The translations under genes were made by a program, and so were the position numbers. Positions 7,225-15,251 of a stretch of 19,907 nucleotides of DNA are shown here, in pieces. The stretch spans positions 1-19,907 of the forward strand of contig JAGBZZ010000262.1 in assembly GCA_017652965.1 (NCBI GenBank). Reading direction: 5' to 3'. The notes below the pieces were generated by a model. It was not told the DNA's origin and made no database searches. It saw only the letters and a list, made by a program, of their open reading frames with translations. The stretch comes from Clostridia bacterium. GTDB taxonomy: Bacteria > Bacillota_A > Clostridia > Oscillospirales > CAG-272. Within the stretch, counting starts at the first letter, position 1. Every line of letters starts with the position of its first letter.

Positions 7225-8166
7225 TTATTTCTTCAGGGCAATGGCGGCCTTGGCACGCTCAACGATCTTCGCCGAGGTCAGGCCGTACATCTCAAGCAGG
7301 GGCGGAACCTTACCGCTACGGCCGAAGGTATCGGCAACGCCGACACGCATAACAGGCACGGGGCAGGTCTCGGCCAGGGTAGAGGCAACCGCCTCACCAA
7401 GCCCACCGTTGATGCTGTGCTCCTCAGCCGTTACAACGGCACCGGTCGCACGGGCGGCGGCCACAAGCAGCTCGGTATCCAGGGGCTTGACGGTGTGCAT
7501 ATCGATAACGGTAGCCGAAATGCCCTCGGCGGCCAGCATCTCCTTGGCCTCCATGGCAAGGTGCACCATGTAGCCGCAGGCCACGATGGTCACATCGCTA
7601 CCCTCACTCAGCACAACGCCCTTACCGATCTCGTAGGAGAAGCCCTCAAGCTCGGAGGTCAGATCCGGGGTGGCAAAGCGCGAGAAGCGGAGATAAACGG
7701 GACCCTCATACTTCAGGGCGGCCTCTACGGCGGCGCGGCTTTCGGTCGCGTCCGAGGGGTTGATGACCACCATACCGGGGATCGAGCGCATCAGGGCAAG
7801 GTCCTCGTTGCACTGGTGGGTCGCCCCGTCCTCACCGACCGTGATGCCGGCATGCGTGCCGACGATCTTGACGTTGAGGTGGGGATAGGCGATCGAGTTA
7901 CGCACCTGCTCAAAGGCACGGCCGGCCGAGAACATGGCGAAGCTGGAGATGAAGGGGATCTGCCCGGCGGCGGCAAGGCCGGCGGCTACCGAGGCCATAT
8001 TCGCCTCGGCGATCCCGCAGTCAAAGAATCTTTCGGGGAACTTCTTCTTGAAGATACCGGTCTTGGTAGCGGCCGCAAGGTCAGCGTCCAGTACCACAAA
8101 ATCATAGGTCTCGCCCAGCTCGGCAAGGGCCTTGCCGTAGGCTTCACGGGTTGCAATCTTTTCCAT
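7225..8166 (-). CDS. Transketolase, C-terminal subunit
   Basis: This 313-residue protein carries the pyrimidine-binding (Pyr) and C-terminal domains of a split transketolase. Visible features are VLDADLAAATKTGIF near residue 27, the EANMASVAAGLAAAG segment with the Glu that activates thiamine diphosphate, HAGITVGEDGATHQCNEDLALMR and a C-terminal VTAEEHSINGGLGEAVAS segment. The enzyme moves two-carbon ketol units between sugar phosphates in the non-oxidative pentose phosphate pathway. The start at 8166 gives the natural N-terminus MEKIATREAYGKAL and sits 10 nt after the N-terminal subunit's stop; the open frame extends upstream into that gene but is not needed. Both subunits are needed for activity. 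Confidence 0.93.
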   Translation of the reverse strand: MEKIATREAYGKALAELGETYDFVVLDADLAAATKTGIFKKKFPERFFDCGIAEANMASVAAGLAAAGQIPFISSFAMFSAGRAFEQVRNSIAYPHLNVKIVGTHAGITVGEDGATHQCNEDLALMRSIPGMVVINPSDATESRAAVEAALKYEGPVYLRFSRFATPDLTSELEGFSYEIGKGVVLSEGSDVTIVACGYMVHLAMEAKEMLAAEGISATVIDMHTVKPLDTELLVAAARATGAVVTAEEHSINGGLGEAVASTLAETCPVPVMRVGVADTFGRSGKVPPLLEMYGLTSAKIVERAKAAIALKK

Positions 8167-8176
8167 AGCTATTACC

Positions 8177-9004
8177 TCACTTCGCGGCGCCAAGATCAGC
8201 AAGGGCGATCTTGTACTGCTCTTCCTTCGGGGCGGCACCGTGCCACTCCACGGCGTTTTCCATATACGAGACCCCGCGACCCTTTACGGTGCGGGCAACG
8301 ATTGCGACGGGCTTACCCTTTACGGTGCGTGCCTCACGGAAGGCGGCCTCGATCTCGTCAAGCTCATTGCCATTGATCGAGATGACGTGCCAGCCGAAGG
8401 CGCGCAGCTTTTCGTCGTGGGGGGTGGGGTTCATGACCTCGGCCACCGGGCCGTCGATCTGCAGGCCGTTCCAGTCGATCACCGCGACGAGGTTGTCCAG
8501 CTTGTAATGGGCGGCAAACATGGCGGCCTCCCAGACCTGACCCTCTTCGCTTTCGCCGTCGCCTACCACCGTGTAAACACGGTAATCGGATTTCGAGATC
8601 TTGGCGGCCAGTGCCATGCCGCAAGCGGCCGAAATGCCCTGACCGAGCGAGCCCGTGGACATATCCACGCCGGGGATATTCTGCATATCCGGGTGCCCCT
8701 GCAGGCGGCTGTCGATCTGACGGAGGGTCACAAGCTCCTCAGTCGGGAAGAAGCCACGCTCGGCAAGGGTGGCGTACAGGGCAGGGGCGGTGTGCCCCTT
8801 GGAGAGGACAAAGCGGTCACGGTCGGCCTTCTTCGGGTCGGCGGGATCCACGTTCATCTCCTCAAAGTACAGGTAGGTCAGAATATCGGCAATGCCGAGT
8901 GAGCCACCGGGATGTCCGCATCCCGCATGATACACGGCCTCGATGATGCCAACGCGCACACGGCGTGCGAGCTCGGCAAGCTCCATTTTCTTTGCGTTTT
9001 CCAT
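8177..9004 (-). CDS. Transketolase, N-terminal (TPP-binding) subunit
   Basis: This 275-residue protein holds the pyrophosphate-binding (PP) domain. AGCGHPGGSLGIADIL (about 27-42), FVLSKGHTAPALYA (about 65-78), TGSLGQGISAACGMAL and the thiamine-diphosphate motif GDGESEEGQVWEAAM ending at DWNG (148-180) are all present. It pairs with the next gene to form the heterotetrameric transketolase common in Clostridia and archaea. ATG at 9004 has a good site (GGAAAGGAAA), and the operon has its own consensus promoter 45 nt upstream. The preceding activase gene ends in a terminator, so transketolase expression is separate from the glycyl radical enzyme. Confidence 0.94.
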   Translation of the reverse strand: MENAKKMELAELARRVRVGIIEAVYHAGCGHPGGSLGIADILTYLYFEEMNVDPADPKKADRDRFVLSKGHTAPALYATLAERGFFPTEELVTLRQIDSRLQGHPDMQNIPGVDMSTGSLGQGISAACGMALAAKISKSDYRVYTVVGDGESEEGQVWEAAMFAAHYKLDNLVAVIDWNGLQIDGPVAEVMNPTPHDEKLRAFGWHVISINGNELDEIEAAFREARTVKGKPVAIVARTVKGRGVSYMENAVEWHGAAPKEEQYKIALADLGAAK

Positions 9005-9048
9005 GCGATTTCCTTTCCGGCTTTCGCCATCGGTTATATTTCCTTTTT

Positions 9049-9077
9049 ATTATAGACGATACCCCGTCATTTGTCAA
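9049..9077 (-). promoter_or_regulatory. Perfect consensus promoter for the transketolase operon
   Basis: On the minus strand TTGACA (9077-9072), a 17-nt spacer and TATAAT (9054-9049) match sigma-A consensus exactly, 45 nt before the start codon at 9004. Confidence 0.9.
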
Positions 9078-9137
9078 GACAAAACGCATCAGTTCCGCAA
9101 AAATACCGATAGGGGCGACCCGCCCGCCGCGAAAAAG

Positions 9138-9175
9138 AAAAAGGGGCGGGGCGCACCGTATAGGGCACGCCCCGC
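9138..9175 (-). terminator. Terminator after the glycyl radical activase gene
   Basis: On the minus strand GCGGGGCG (9175-9168) pairs with CGCCCCGC (9153-9146) and is followed by CCCTTTTTCTTTTT. It separates the glycyl radical unit from the transketolase operon. Confidence 0.75.
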
Positions 9176-9187
9176 TTGAAAAGAGGA

Positions 9188-10012
9188 TTATTTTTGTAAG
9201 GTTGCGTTTACAAAAAGCGAAAGATCCGGCACATTGGCGGCCGAGGGGTCGATAAAATTGGGGTACGTGCGCCCGGCACCCGGATACTTGGCAGGGGCAA
9301 GCGCGTTGTAGGAAAGCAGCTCCACCGGGCTATCCTTGGCCACCGCCGCGAGGGCGGCAAGATTTTCGCGCGTGTCGGTGATCCCGGGGATCAGAGGAAT
9401 GCGAAAGACGTGCGGGATGCCGCTTGCCCGCAGGCGGGCGGCGTTTTCAAGGATGGGGGCATTATCCTGCCCTGTGTAGCGCCTGTGGGCGATGGGGTCA
9501 AAAAGCTTAAGGTCGAAAAGGACAAGGTCGCACTGCGAGGCCACCGAAAGAAAGGTGTCGCCGGTGGCATAGCCCGATGTCTCCAGCGCCTTATGCACGT
9601 CCCCCAGCGCCGAAAGAAGGGCACGGGCAAACTCTGCTTGGCAAAGGGGCTCTCCCCCCGAAAGGGTAATGCCGCCCTCTCCCGTCCGAAAGAGGTCCGC
9701 CCCCCGCAAAAGGTGGGCGGCAAGCGCCTCTGCCTCCCATACCTGCCCCGCCACGCGCAAAAGCCCGCGCGGGCAAGCGTGCAGGCATCTGCCAAAGGGG
9801 CGGCAGTCGTCATGCGTACAGGGGGCCTGGCAACGGCCGCAGGAAAGGCAGGCACCCGTCCCACGGTACACCTCGGGCATGGGGGATAGCCCCTCGGGGT
9901 TATGACACCACGCACACCGAAGGGGGCACCCCTTGAAAAAGACGGTGGTGCGTATCCCCGGGCCGTCCGAAAGGGCGAATTCCTTGATGTCAAAAATGAT
10001 ACCGGTTGCCAC
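9188..10012 (-). CDS. Glycyl radical enzyme activating enzyme (radical SAM)
   Basis: This 274-residue radical SAM protein would install the glycyl radical on the enzyme encoded just upstream. It shows IIFDIKEFALSDGPGIRTTVF, the radical SAM motif CPLRCAWC (Cys29, 33, 36), ITLSGGEPL for SAM binding, and a DLVLFDLKLFDP segment. Between them is a ferredoxin-like insertion with CLSCGRCQAPC (Cys55, 58, 61, 65) and Cys70, 76 and 80, which marks the activase class with extra [4Fe-4S] clusters, as in activases of choline lyase and glycerol dehydratase rather than PflA. The start is taken as GTG at 10012, which gives the family N-terminus and follows GGGGTGG; GTG at 10021 is an alternative. The gene begins 16 nt after the partner's TGA in the likely same transcript. 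Confidence 0.9.
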   Translation of the reverse strand: MATGIIFDIKEFALSDGPGIRTTVFFKGCPLRCAWCHNPEGLSPMPEVYRGTGACLSCGRCQAPCTHDDCRPFGRCLHACPRGLLRVAGQVWEAEALAAHLLRGADLFRTGEGGITLSGGEPLCQAEFARALLSALGDVHKALETSGYATGDTFLSVASQCDLVLFDLKLFDPIAHRRYTGQDNAPILENAARLRASGIPHVFRIPLIPGITDTRENLAALAAVAKDSPVELLSYNALAPAKYPGAGRTYPNFIDPSAANVPDLSLFVNATLQK

Positions 10013-10028
10013 AGAAGCCACCCCGTGC

Positions 10029-12005
10029 TCAGATATCACGGTATTCCTGTCTTGCCAGGACGTGGTTTTGGAACTCCTCGTCCAGCTCGACAAAATAGGC
10101 AGACCAGCCCCAGATCCGTACGACAAGGCGGCCGTACTGCTCGGGGTGCTTCTGCGCCGCGCGCATGGCCTCGGCATTCACGGTATTCAGCTGCAGCTGG
10201 TGGCCGCCGCGCTGGATATAATAGCGGACAAGCGAGGCCACCTTGCGCTTGCCCTCCTCACGCCGGAAAACGCTTTGCGAAAATTCCAGAGTCAGGGGGC
10301 CGCCGTTGATGGTGGCACGCAAGGGGGAGGAGGTCGCCGCGCGCACAAGCGAAAGCGGGCCCGGGATGCGGGCAAAGAGCGAGGGCGAGAAGTTGGCGCC
10401 GTATGCCTCACCGGCGTGGCGGCCGTCTGCCGTTGCCCCATGCTCCTCGGGGTGGCGCAGGTAATACATGGCCGTCCCGGTGCCGGGGCGCCACACCCCG
10501 CCGTAGCAGTTCCGAAGGCCCGCACAGGCCGTCACCATCGCCTCAAGGAAGAAGCCAAGCAGGGCATTGGTGCGCTCTTCATCCTGTCCAAGCTTCGGTG
10601 CCTCGTAGCGAAGGAGATGCGCAAGCTCCTCATATCCCGCAAAATCGGCATCGATAGCGGCAAGCAGGGTATTGGGGGAAACCCGCTTTTCTTCATAAAC
10701 GTATTTTTCAACAGCGGCCAGTGAATCCACCGCACAGTACATGCCCGAGCCGTGAACACCAAAGTTGTGATAGCGGCACTCGGGGCGCAAAAGATCAAGG
10801 AAGGGGCAGGGGATAAACTCCACCGTGCGGATACCGTCGTTGATGTCGGCAAGGGTACTGCGCATAATGCCGACAAGCCTTGCCTTCAGGGCGGCAAAAT
10901 CCTCTCCCGCCGCAAAGGCCTCACGGATAGCACGTGTGGTCAGCTTAGGCAGGTTAAGGGCGGCAATGTTCGGGATATCGTCTCCCACCCCCTGAATGGT
11001 CGGCTCCCAGCAGGCGGCCATCACGTAGCGGTAGGCATCCTCGGGGGCATAGCCAAGGTCGATAAGACCGGGGATAATGACGTCATCGTTTGAATACTGC
11101 GGAAAGCCAAGCCCGCACTCGGTAAGCTCGGTCGCCTTTTCGTAGGCCGAAAGCGGGGTATCCTTCGTGACACGCAGATTGATCTTCGGGTCGATCAGCT
11201 TCAGCTCACGCGAGGCCTCAAGGCACATCTCGGAAAGCTCGGAATACGCACTGACACCGGGCGAGACGAGACCGCCCAGCACCATGCTTTGCCCATTGTC
11301 CCCCTGCTGAACACCGACGTAGAGGTCGCTATCCTTGTTGAAGGAGAGGAAGAAATCGCAAAGAAGGTCAAAGGCCTCCTCGTAGCTCATGCCTGCGGCA
11401 CGGTCCTTTTCGTAATAGGGCTGCATGAGAAGATCAAAGCGGCCGACGTTGTTGTGATATTCGCCCTCCAGCCACAGCGAGTAGTGAAGGATGCGGAAGG
11501 ACTGCAGTGCCTCGCGGAAGCTGCGTGCGCCGTAGCGCGGCACACGGGCAAGCACCTCGGCAACATCATGGCGGCCACGGCGCAGTGCCTCCTCGCGATA
11601 CCGCTCGGTAAGGGCAAGGATCGCCTCGATCTCACGTTTTTGCGAGGGGTCGGCACCCTCGTAGGCGGCCATCAGCCCATCCCGCACAAGGACGGTATAG
11701 TCAAGACAGATGTTCGAAACGTAGCCAAGCTCATGGATGTGGGCACGCTCGCGCATCTTTTCCCATTCGGCAGGGGTAAGGACGTCGGGAAGGTCTGTCA
11801 CTGTACGGACAAACACGATCTTCTCGTCCTCGGCCATGTACGGGGTCTCCTCGCGGGTGGCACGCACAAAGCGGTCTGCCATTCTCTCACGGTAGGAAAG
11901 CCCGGCCGCCGCATACTGTGCGGCAAGGTCGCTCACGGAAAAGGGGCGGCGCGCCGCATGGTGTGTGCGCTGTATGATATAGTGGTCAAAGAGTGCCTGG
12001 TTCAT
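10029..12005 (-). CDS. Short glycyl radical enzyme of unknown substrate
   Basis: This 658-residue protein is a glycyl radical enzyme (GRE). The glycyl motif is RIWGWSAYFVELD, with Gly633 as the expected radical site, preceded by GGHQLQLNTVNAE. The thiyl radical Cys is in AACWEP (Cys332), followed by Glu334, the pattern of dehydratase/lyase-type GREs, where it usually reads GCVEP. Other family landmarks are VGRFDLLMQPYYEKD (187-201), SNDDVIIPGLIDLGYAPEDAYRYV, GVHGSGMYCAVDSLAA and ATADGRHAGE. It lacks the adjacent Cys-Cys of pyruvate formate-lyase, so it is probably an eliminase, decarboxylase or lyase. At 658 residues it is clearly shorter than common members (roughly 750-850). ATG at 12005 has GAGG 9 nt upstream. 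No shell proteins or substrate-specific neighbours give the substrate away. Radical chemistry is confident; the reaction is unknown. Confidence 0.88.
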   Translation of the reverse strand: MNQALFDHYIIQRTHHAARRPFSVSDLAAQYAAAGLSYRERMADRFVRATREETPYMAEDEKIVFVRTVTDLPDVLTPAEWEKMRERAHIHELGYVSNICLDYTVLVRDGLMAAYEGADPSQKREIEAILALTERYREEALRRGRHDVAEVLARVPRYGARSFREALQSFRILHYSLWLEGEYHNNVGRFDLLMQPYYEKDRAAGMSYEEAFDLLCDFFLSFNKDSDLYVGVQQGDNGQSMVLGGLVSPGVSAYSELSEMCLEASRELKLIDPKINLRVTKDTPLSAYEKATELTECGLGFPQYSNDDVIIPGLIDLGYAPEDAYRYVMAACWEPTIQGVGDDIPNIAALNLPKLTTRAIREAFAAGEDFAALKARLVGIMRSTLADINDGIRTVEFIPCPFLDLLRPECRYHNFGVHGSGMYCAVDSLAAVEKYVYEEKRVSPNTLLAAIDADFAGYEELAHLLRYEAPKLGQDEERTNALLGFFLEAMVTACAGLRNCYGGVWRPGTGTAMYYLRHPEEHGATADGRHAGEAYGANFSPSLFARIPGPLSLVRAATSSPLRATINGGPLTLEFSQSVFRREEGKRKVASLVRYYIQRGGHQLQLNTVNAEAMRAAQKHPEQYGRLVVRIWGWSAYFVELDEEFQNHVLARQEYRDI

Positions 12006-12039
12006 GGTGTGTAACCTCGCGTTTGTTTATATTATTTGA

Positions 12040-12068
12040 ATTATAGCATATAGGACAGAAAATGTCAA
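12040..12068 (-). promoter_or_regulatory. Perfect consensus promoter for the glycyl radical enzyme operon
   Basis: On the minus strand TTGACA (12068-12063), a 17-nt spacer and TATAAT (12045-12040) lie 35 nt before the ATG at 12005. No clear operator is seen next to it. Confidence 0.9.
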
Positions 12069-12309
12069 GAATCCGAATGGCATCCGCAGACGGGGGCGAG
12101 GGGATGTGACGGTGGGCCGTAAAAAAGGGGGAGGTGCGGGCGGAAAATGCTTTTGTTTCTCTTTTGTCAAAAGGGAACGTAGGATCATATATAGGAAATT
12201 CAAAAACTTCTGAATTTCTCCTCCTTATTTGCTTATCTCTCTATAAAAACCCATAGAAAAAGGCAGGAGAACTGTTTCTCCTGCCTTTTTCGTATCCTTT
12301 TTGTGCCTT
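12069..12309 (+). ncRNA. Intergenic region with a candidate small RNA (about 12205-12290)
   Basis: The gap between the glycyl radical enzyme promoter and the esterase stop holds no ORF I can support. It is AT-rich compared with its surroundings. On the plus strand TTGTCA (about 12167-12172) and TATATA (about 12190-12195) form a weak promoter with a roughly 18-nt spacer. An 8-bp inverted repeat GAAATTCA / TGAATTTC (12195-12202, 12211-12218) and a CU-rich segment TTTCTCCTCCTT follow, and the perfect terminator at 12257-12290 ends the unit. A transcript of about 90 nt is possible. The CU-rich stretch could pair with Shine-Dalgarno sequences. All of this is inferred from signals only. Confidence 0.25.
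12257..12290. terminator. Strong bidirectional terminator
   Basis: AAAAAGGCAGGAGAA (12257-12271), loop CTGT, TTCTCCTGCCTTTTT (12276-12290) is a 15-bp perfect stem. On the minus strand it ends the esterase transcript. It is equally well formed on the plus strand, where no annotated gene precedes it. Confidence 0.88.
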
Positions 12310-14250
12310 TTAGGGAACAAGATAAATGCGGTCGATGTTTACACCTGCCGCCTCCTTGGCGTCGGTCTCAAAGACGAAGGCAAAGCGGGTGATGGCACTT
12401 CCCGCCGGAATCTCAAGCGGGAAGCGGTACTCGGCCCATTCGGGCATCTCGTGGGCGCATGTAAAGACACCCTCTACCGTCCTTTCGCTTCCGTCCGCGA
12501 GGGTGAGAAGAAGCGAGGGGGTCATACCGCGGGTGGGATAGACCGAAACGGCAAGCGCGCTATAGTTTTCAAAATCCAGCCTTGTGCCAAAGCGGGCAGT
12601 GTAGGAGGCGCCAAAGCGATGCTCACGGCTTTCGGAATAGATACGAAGCGAGCGGGCACCGAGGGCGTTGATCTCCTCATAGCATAGGCCGCTTCCCTCC
12701 AGGGGCTTGTAGATGGCACGCGGATAGGAATCGATGGAATCGCGGTACTGGAAGTCATAGTCACGGGTCAGGTCGCACCACGGGCGTGCCTCGATCACAA
12801 TGCTCTTCCAGGTATCGCGCGGGGCGGTGAGGAAGGGGGCAACCGTCATCCCGTTGGCCTGCAGGTTGGCCACGTAGATCTCGTTGGAGACCATCGAATA
12901 GGCGGCATCCTGCGGTTTTGGGATCGCGGGGTGAAAGACTTTCAGGGTGTCGGGCGCCACCACCTCTGCCTCGGCGGGCAGATAGCGCCCGTCTGCCCCG
13001 GCCACGTACAGGCCGCGCACGTAGCCGTCCTTGAAGGAAAGCGTGTCGCGCACCTCGGAGAAGCGGAGGAGGAGGTGACCGTCCTGCCGCTCTACCCCCG
13101 AAAGGATGGGGGCGTCACACCGCGGCTCGTGGCGGTAGACAGATGCCAGTGCAACGCGGGCAAACCGCTCACCGAGCTGGTATTTGTGGATGCCATGCAC
13201 CGGATGGTTCCGGGTGTGGGTCGCCCACACGGGGGAAAGGTCGTTGTTGGTCAAGAGATAATAGCCTTCCGGCTCAGCACGGACAAGATCGACAAGCGCC
13301 TGGTTGAAGCGGCCGTGTGCGATGGTCTCCTTGCCGTACACGTGGGGATAAATGGTAGAGAACAGCACCGGGAAGCCCTCGCCCGGGATGCCGTATTTTT
13401 CGCGCCAGACGTCCCGCAGGAGCGAAAGCGTTTTGGCGTACATCCCGTGCTCACATTCCACCATACAGTTGGAGCAGCCCTGGAACCAGAGCATGCCGCG
13501 CACCGAAACGCCGTAAAGCGGTGCGGCCATTTTGCGCTCGCAGGCCGCGATCTGGTTGAAGTTCTTGTTCTGGTACATCTCGGCCTCGGTAAAGCTGTTC
13601 CAGTTTTCCTTGGTGGGATAACGGCCAAGCATCTTCTGATACGCGACAAGCTCCTCGGTCAGCGATTCAAGCGGCAGCCAGGTCTCAATGCGGGTTGCAC
13701 CGCGGTTCACGTTCAGAAAGCCGACAGGCACGCCAAGCGTTTCGGAAAGCACGGTGCAATAGATGGAGGCCAGTGCCGAGGCATTCTCAAAGGCATCGTC
13801 GGCAGGAGAGGACCACGCCCCCTCGCCCATGAAATCCGCCTCGTCAAGGGCGGGGGCATCCAGCTCAATAGGGGTCGGCTGGTAGGCACGGATGCCCGCC
13901 GCCGCAAAGCGCCCGCGCAGGGACTTGTATTCGAGATGATCCAGGTTCGGCAGCTCCATATTGGATTGCCCGGCGGCCAGCCACAGCTCACCGAACAGGA
14001 TATCCTCAAGAACGACAGTTTCCCCGCCTGCCGTTACGGTCAGCGTGCAGGGGGCAAAGGAGGCGGCAGGGGTCGAGAGGGACACAGTAAAGCGGTGATC
14101 GGCTCCGGGCACACCCGTGGCCGCAGAAAGCGTGACGCCGTCCCTTTCTACCGTCACGGCCACAGGGGCTGTGGCCTCCCCGCGCACAAGAAGCGGGGCG
14201 GAATGCTGAAAAAGGGCATGGCTGGTAAAAGCAGAAGCAAGGCGAAGCAT
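12310..14250 (-). CDS. Sialate O-acetylesterase-like SGNH hydrolase with C-terminal beta-sandwich region
   Basis: This 646-residue protein matches the SASA/DUF303 carbohydrate esterase family, which removes acetyl groups from sugars such as O-acetylated sialic acid. Block I is GELWLAAGQSNMELPN with nucleophile Ser96. FLNVNRGATRIETWLP (about 179-194) and VRGMLWFQGCSNC (about 250-262) follow, and the catalytic His lies in NHPVHGIHKYQLGERFA (His352 likely). The first 80 residues form the usual beta-rich N-terminal region. Residues from about 475 to the end look like an added jelly-roll carbohydrate-binding-type domain. There is no signal peptide, so it should act in the cytoplasm on imported sugars. 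ATG 14250 follows AGGAG. The upstream AraC gene is on the same strand and probably controls it. The exact substrate (sialic acid, xylan fragment or another acetylated sugar) is not determined. Confidence 0.85.
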   Translation of the reverse strand: MLRLASAFTSHALFQHSAPLLVRGEATAPVAVTVERDGVTLSAATGVPGADHRFTVSLSTPAASFAPCTLTVTAGGETVVLEDILFGELWLAAGQSNMELPNLDHLEYKSLRGRFAAAGIRAYQPTPIELDAPALDEADFMGEGAWSSPADDAFENASALASIYCTVLSETLGVPVGFLNVNRGATRIETWLPLESLTEELVAYQKMLGRYPTKENWNSFTEAEMYQNKNFNQIAACERKMAAPLYGVSVRGMLWFQGCSNCMVECEHGMYAKTLSLLRDVWREKYGIPGEGFPVLFSTIYPHVYGKETIAHGRFNQALVDLVRAEPEGYYLLTNNDLSPVWATHTRNHPVHGIHKYQLGERFARVALASVYRHEPRCDAPILSGVERQDGHLLLRFSEVRDTLSFKDGYVRGLYVAGADGRYLPAEAEVVAPDTLKVFHPAIPKPQDAAYSMVSNEIYVANLQANGMTVAPFLTAPRDTWKSIVIEARPWCDLTRDYDFQYRDSIDSYPRAIYKPLEGSGLCYEEINALGARSLRIYSESREHRFGASYTARFGTRLDFENYSALAVSVYPTRGMTPSLLLTLADGSERTVEGVFTCAHEMPEWAEYRFPLEIPAGSAITRFAFVFETDAKEAAGVNIDRIYLVP

Positions 14251-14298
14251 AATGATCTCCTAAATGATATTCATATTTGACGTAGTGTGTACATCTTT

Positions 14299-14327
14299 AT
14301 CATACCACACTGCCGGGGCTTTTGCAA
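14299..14327 (-). promoter_or_regulatory. Probable promoter of the esterase gene, with a flanking inverted repeat
   Basis: On the minus strand TTGCAA (14327-14322), a 17-nt spacer and TATGAT (14304-14299) lie about 50 nt upstream of the start at 14250. A GTGTG...CACAC inverted repeat (14286-14290, 14306-14310) brackets the -10 and could be a regulator site. The weak -35 suits an activator-dependent promoter. Confidence 0.5.
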
Positions 14328-14373
14328 GCCCCCCGGGCGCATTCGCGCAAATTTGAAGGGCGGGATCCTACCG

Positions 14374-15192
14374 TCAGATCGGGTATTCCCCGGCTGTGCG
14401 GTAAACCGAAGGGGATACCCCAAAGCGGCGGTGAAAGGCGCGGCTGAAGTACAGCTCGTCCGAAAAGCCGCAGGCAAAGGCGCAGGCCTTGATCGGGCGG
14501 TCGGTAAAGCGCAGCATCTTGGCCGCCTCCAAAAATCGCCGCTCGGCAATGGCATGCCCGGGCGTTTGCCCGGTCTTATGCTTATAAAGCACCGAAAAAT
14601 AATTGTGATGCAGCCCAAGCATGGCGGCAAGGCGGGCAACCCCAAAGTCGGCCTCGGCATAATGCCGGGCGATAAACTCCTCCGCCGCGCGGATGCGCGC
14701 ATCCCCGCCCTCCTTGCCGCCGTCGGCCGTCAGCAGAGAAAGCAGACGGTAGAGAAGAGACAGGCAAAGATAGCGTGAGGAGGGGGCAGGCTGATCAAAG
14801 TGGACGTACATCTCGTTGAATACCGCCTCCACCGCCGGCGCATCCGAAAGTGAGCGATAAGGGCAGGCGCGGCTCAGCCCGGCAAGCAAAAGCTGCTCCT
14901 CAAGCCACGCCCCCCGCACCGAGATCCATCGGATGCTCCACGGTGTATCGGGCAGGGAGGCGTAGCGGCAATCGCTGTGCGGAAAATTCACAAAGATGCT
15001 CCCGCCCCTCAGCCGATGCTCCTCCTCCCCGACAAACAGGCGGGCGACCCCCTCCTTTACGTAGTAGATCAACAGGTCGTCGCGGCGATGCGGGCCATAG
15101 CTGTGGCAGACGTTTTGCAGGCGTTTTCCGCAGTATAAAAGGCGCCATTCCTCGCCGTCGGCCAAAAAGGCCTTTTCCTCAAAGCTGTTCAC
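14374..15192 (-). CDS. AraC-family transcriptional regulator (esterase-linked)
   Basis: This 272-residue protein has an N-terminal cupin-like sensor region (about 20-150, with DDLLIYYVKEGVARLFV and GGSIFVNFPHSDCRY) and a C-terminal pair of helix-turn-helix motifs (about 170-268). The second HTH carries the AraC signature: IKACAFACGFSDELYFSRAFHRRFGVSPSVYR. The sensor fold points to a sugar effector. The start is GTG at 15192, preceded by GGGGGTG. It lies 123 bp upstream of the esterase gene on the same strand and is divergent from the tandem iron-sulfur protein gene, so it is placed to control either. Candidate -35 TGGACT and -10 TAGGAT lie upstream but are weak. Confidence 0.9.
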   Translation of the reverse strand: MNSFEEKAFLADGEEWRLLYCGKRLQNVCHSYGPHRRDDLLIYYVKEGVARLFVGEEEHRLRGGSIFVNFPHSDCRYASLPDTPWSIRWISVRGAWLEEQLLLAGLSRACPYRSLSDAPAVEAVFNEMYVHFDQPAPSSRYLCLSLLYRLLSLLTADGGKEGGDARIRAAEEFIARHYAEADFGVARLAAMLGLHHNYFSVLYKHKTGQTPGHAIAERRFLEAAKMLRFTDRPIKACAFACGFSDELYFSRAFHRRFGVSPSVYRTAGEYPI

Positions 15193-15251
15193 GTGATCAC
15201 CCCCATAGCTATCCTAACACAAAAAAGATAAAAAGTCCATGCTTTTTCTGC

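Noticed and set aside
10029..12005. Calling the glycyl radical enzyme pyruvate formate-lyase
   Set aside because: PFL has two adjacent active-site Cys and a simpler activase; this protein has Cys-Trp-Glu and an activase with an extra cluster domain.
12195..12218. GAAATTCA/TGAATTTC hairpin as a separate terminator or operator
   Set aside because: It is short, AT-rich and not followed by a T-run, so on its own it is too weak; it is mentioned only as part of the possible small RNA.
12931..14280. A 449-codon open frame on the plus strand opposite the esterase gene
   Set aside because: It has no recognisable motif or credible start signal and is fully overlapped by the esterase with its catalytic residues. 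Composition explains the lack of stops.
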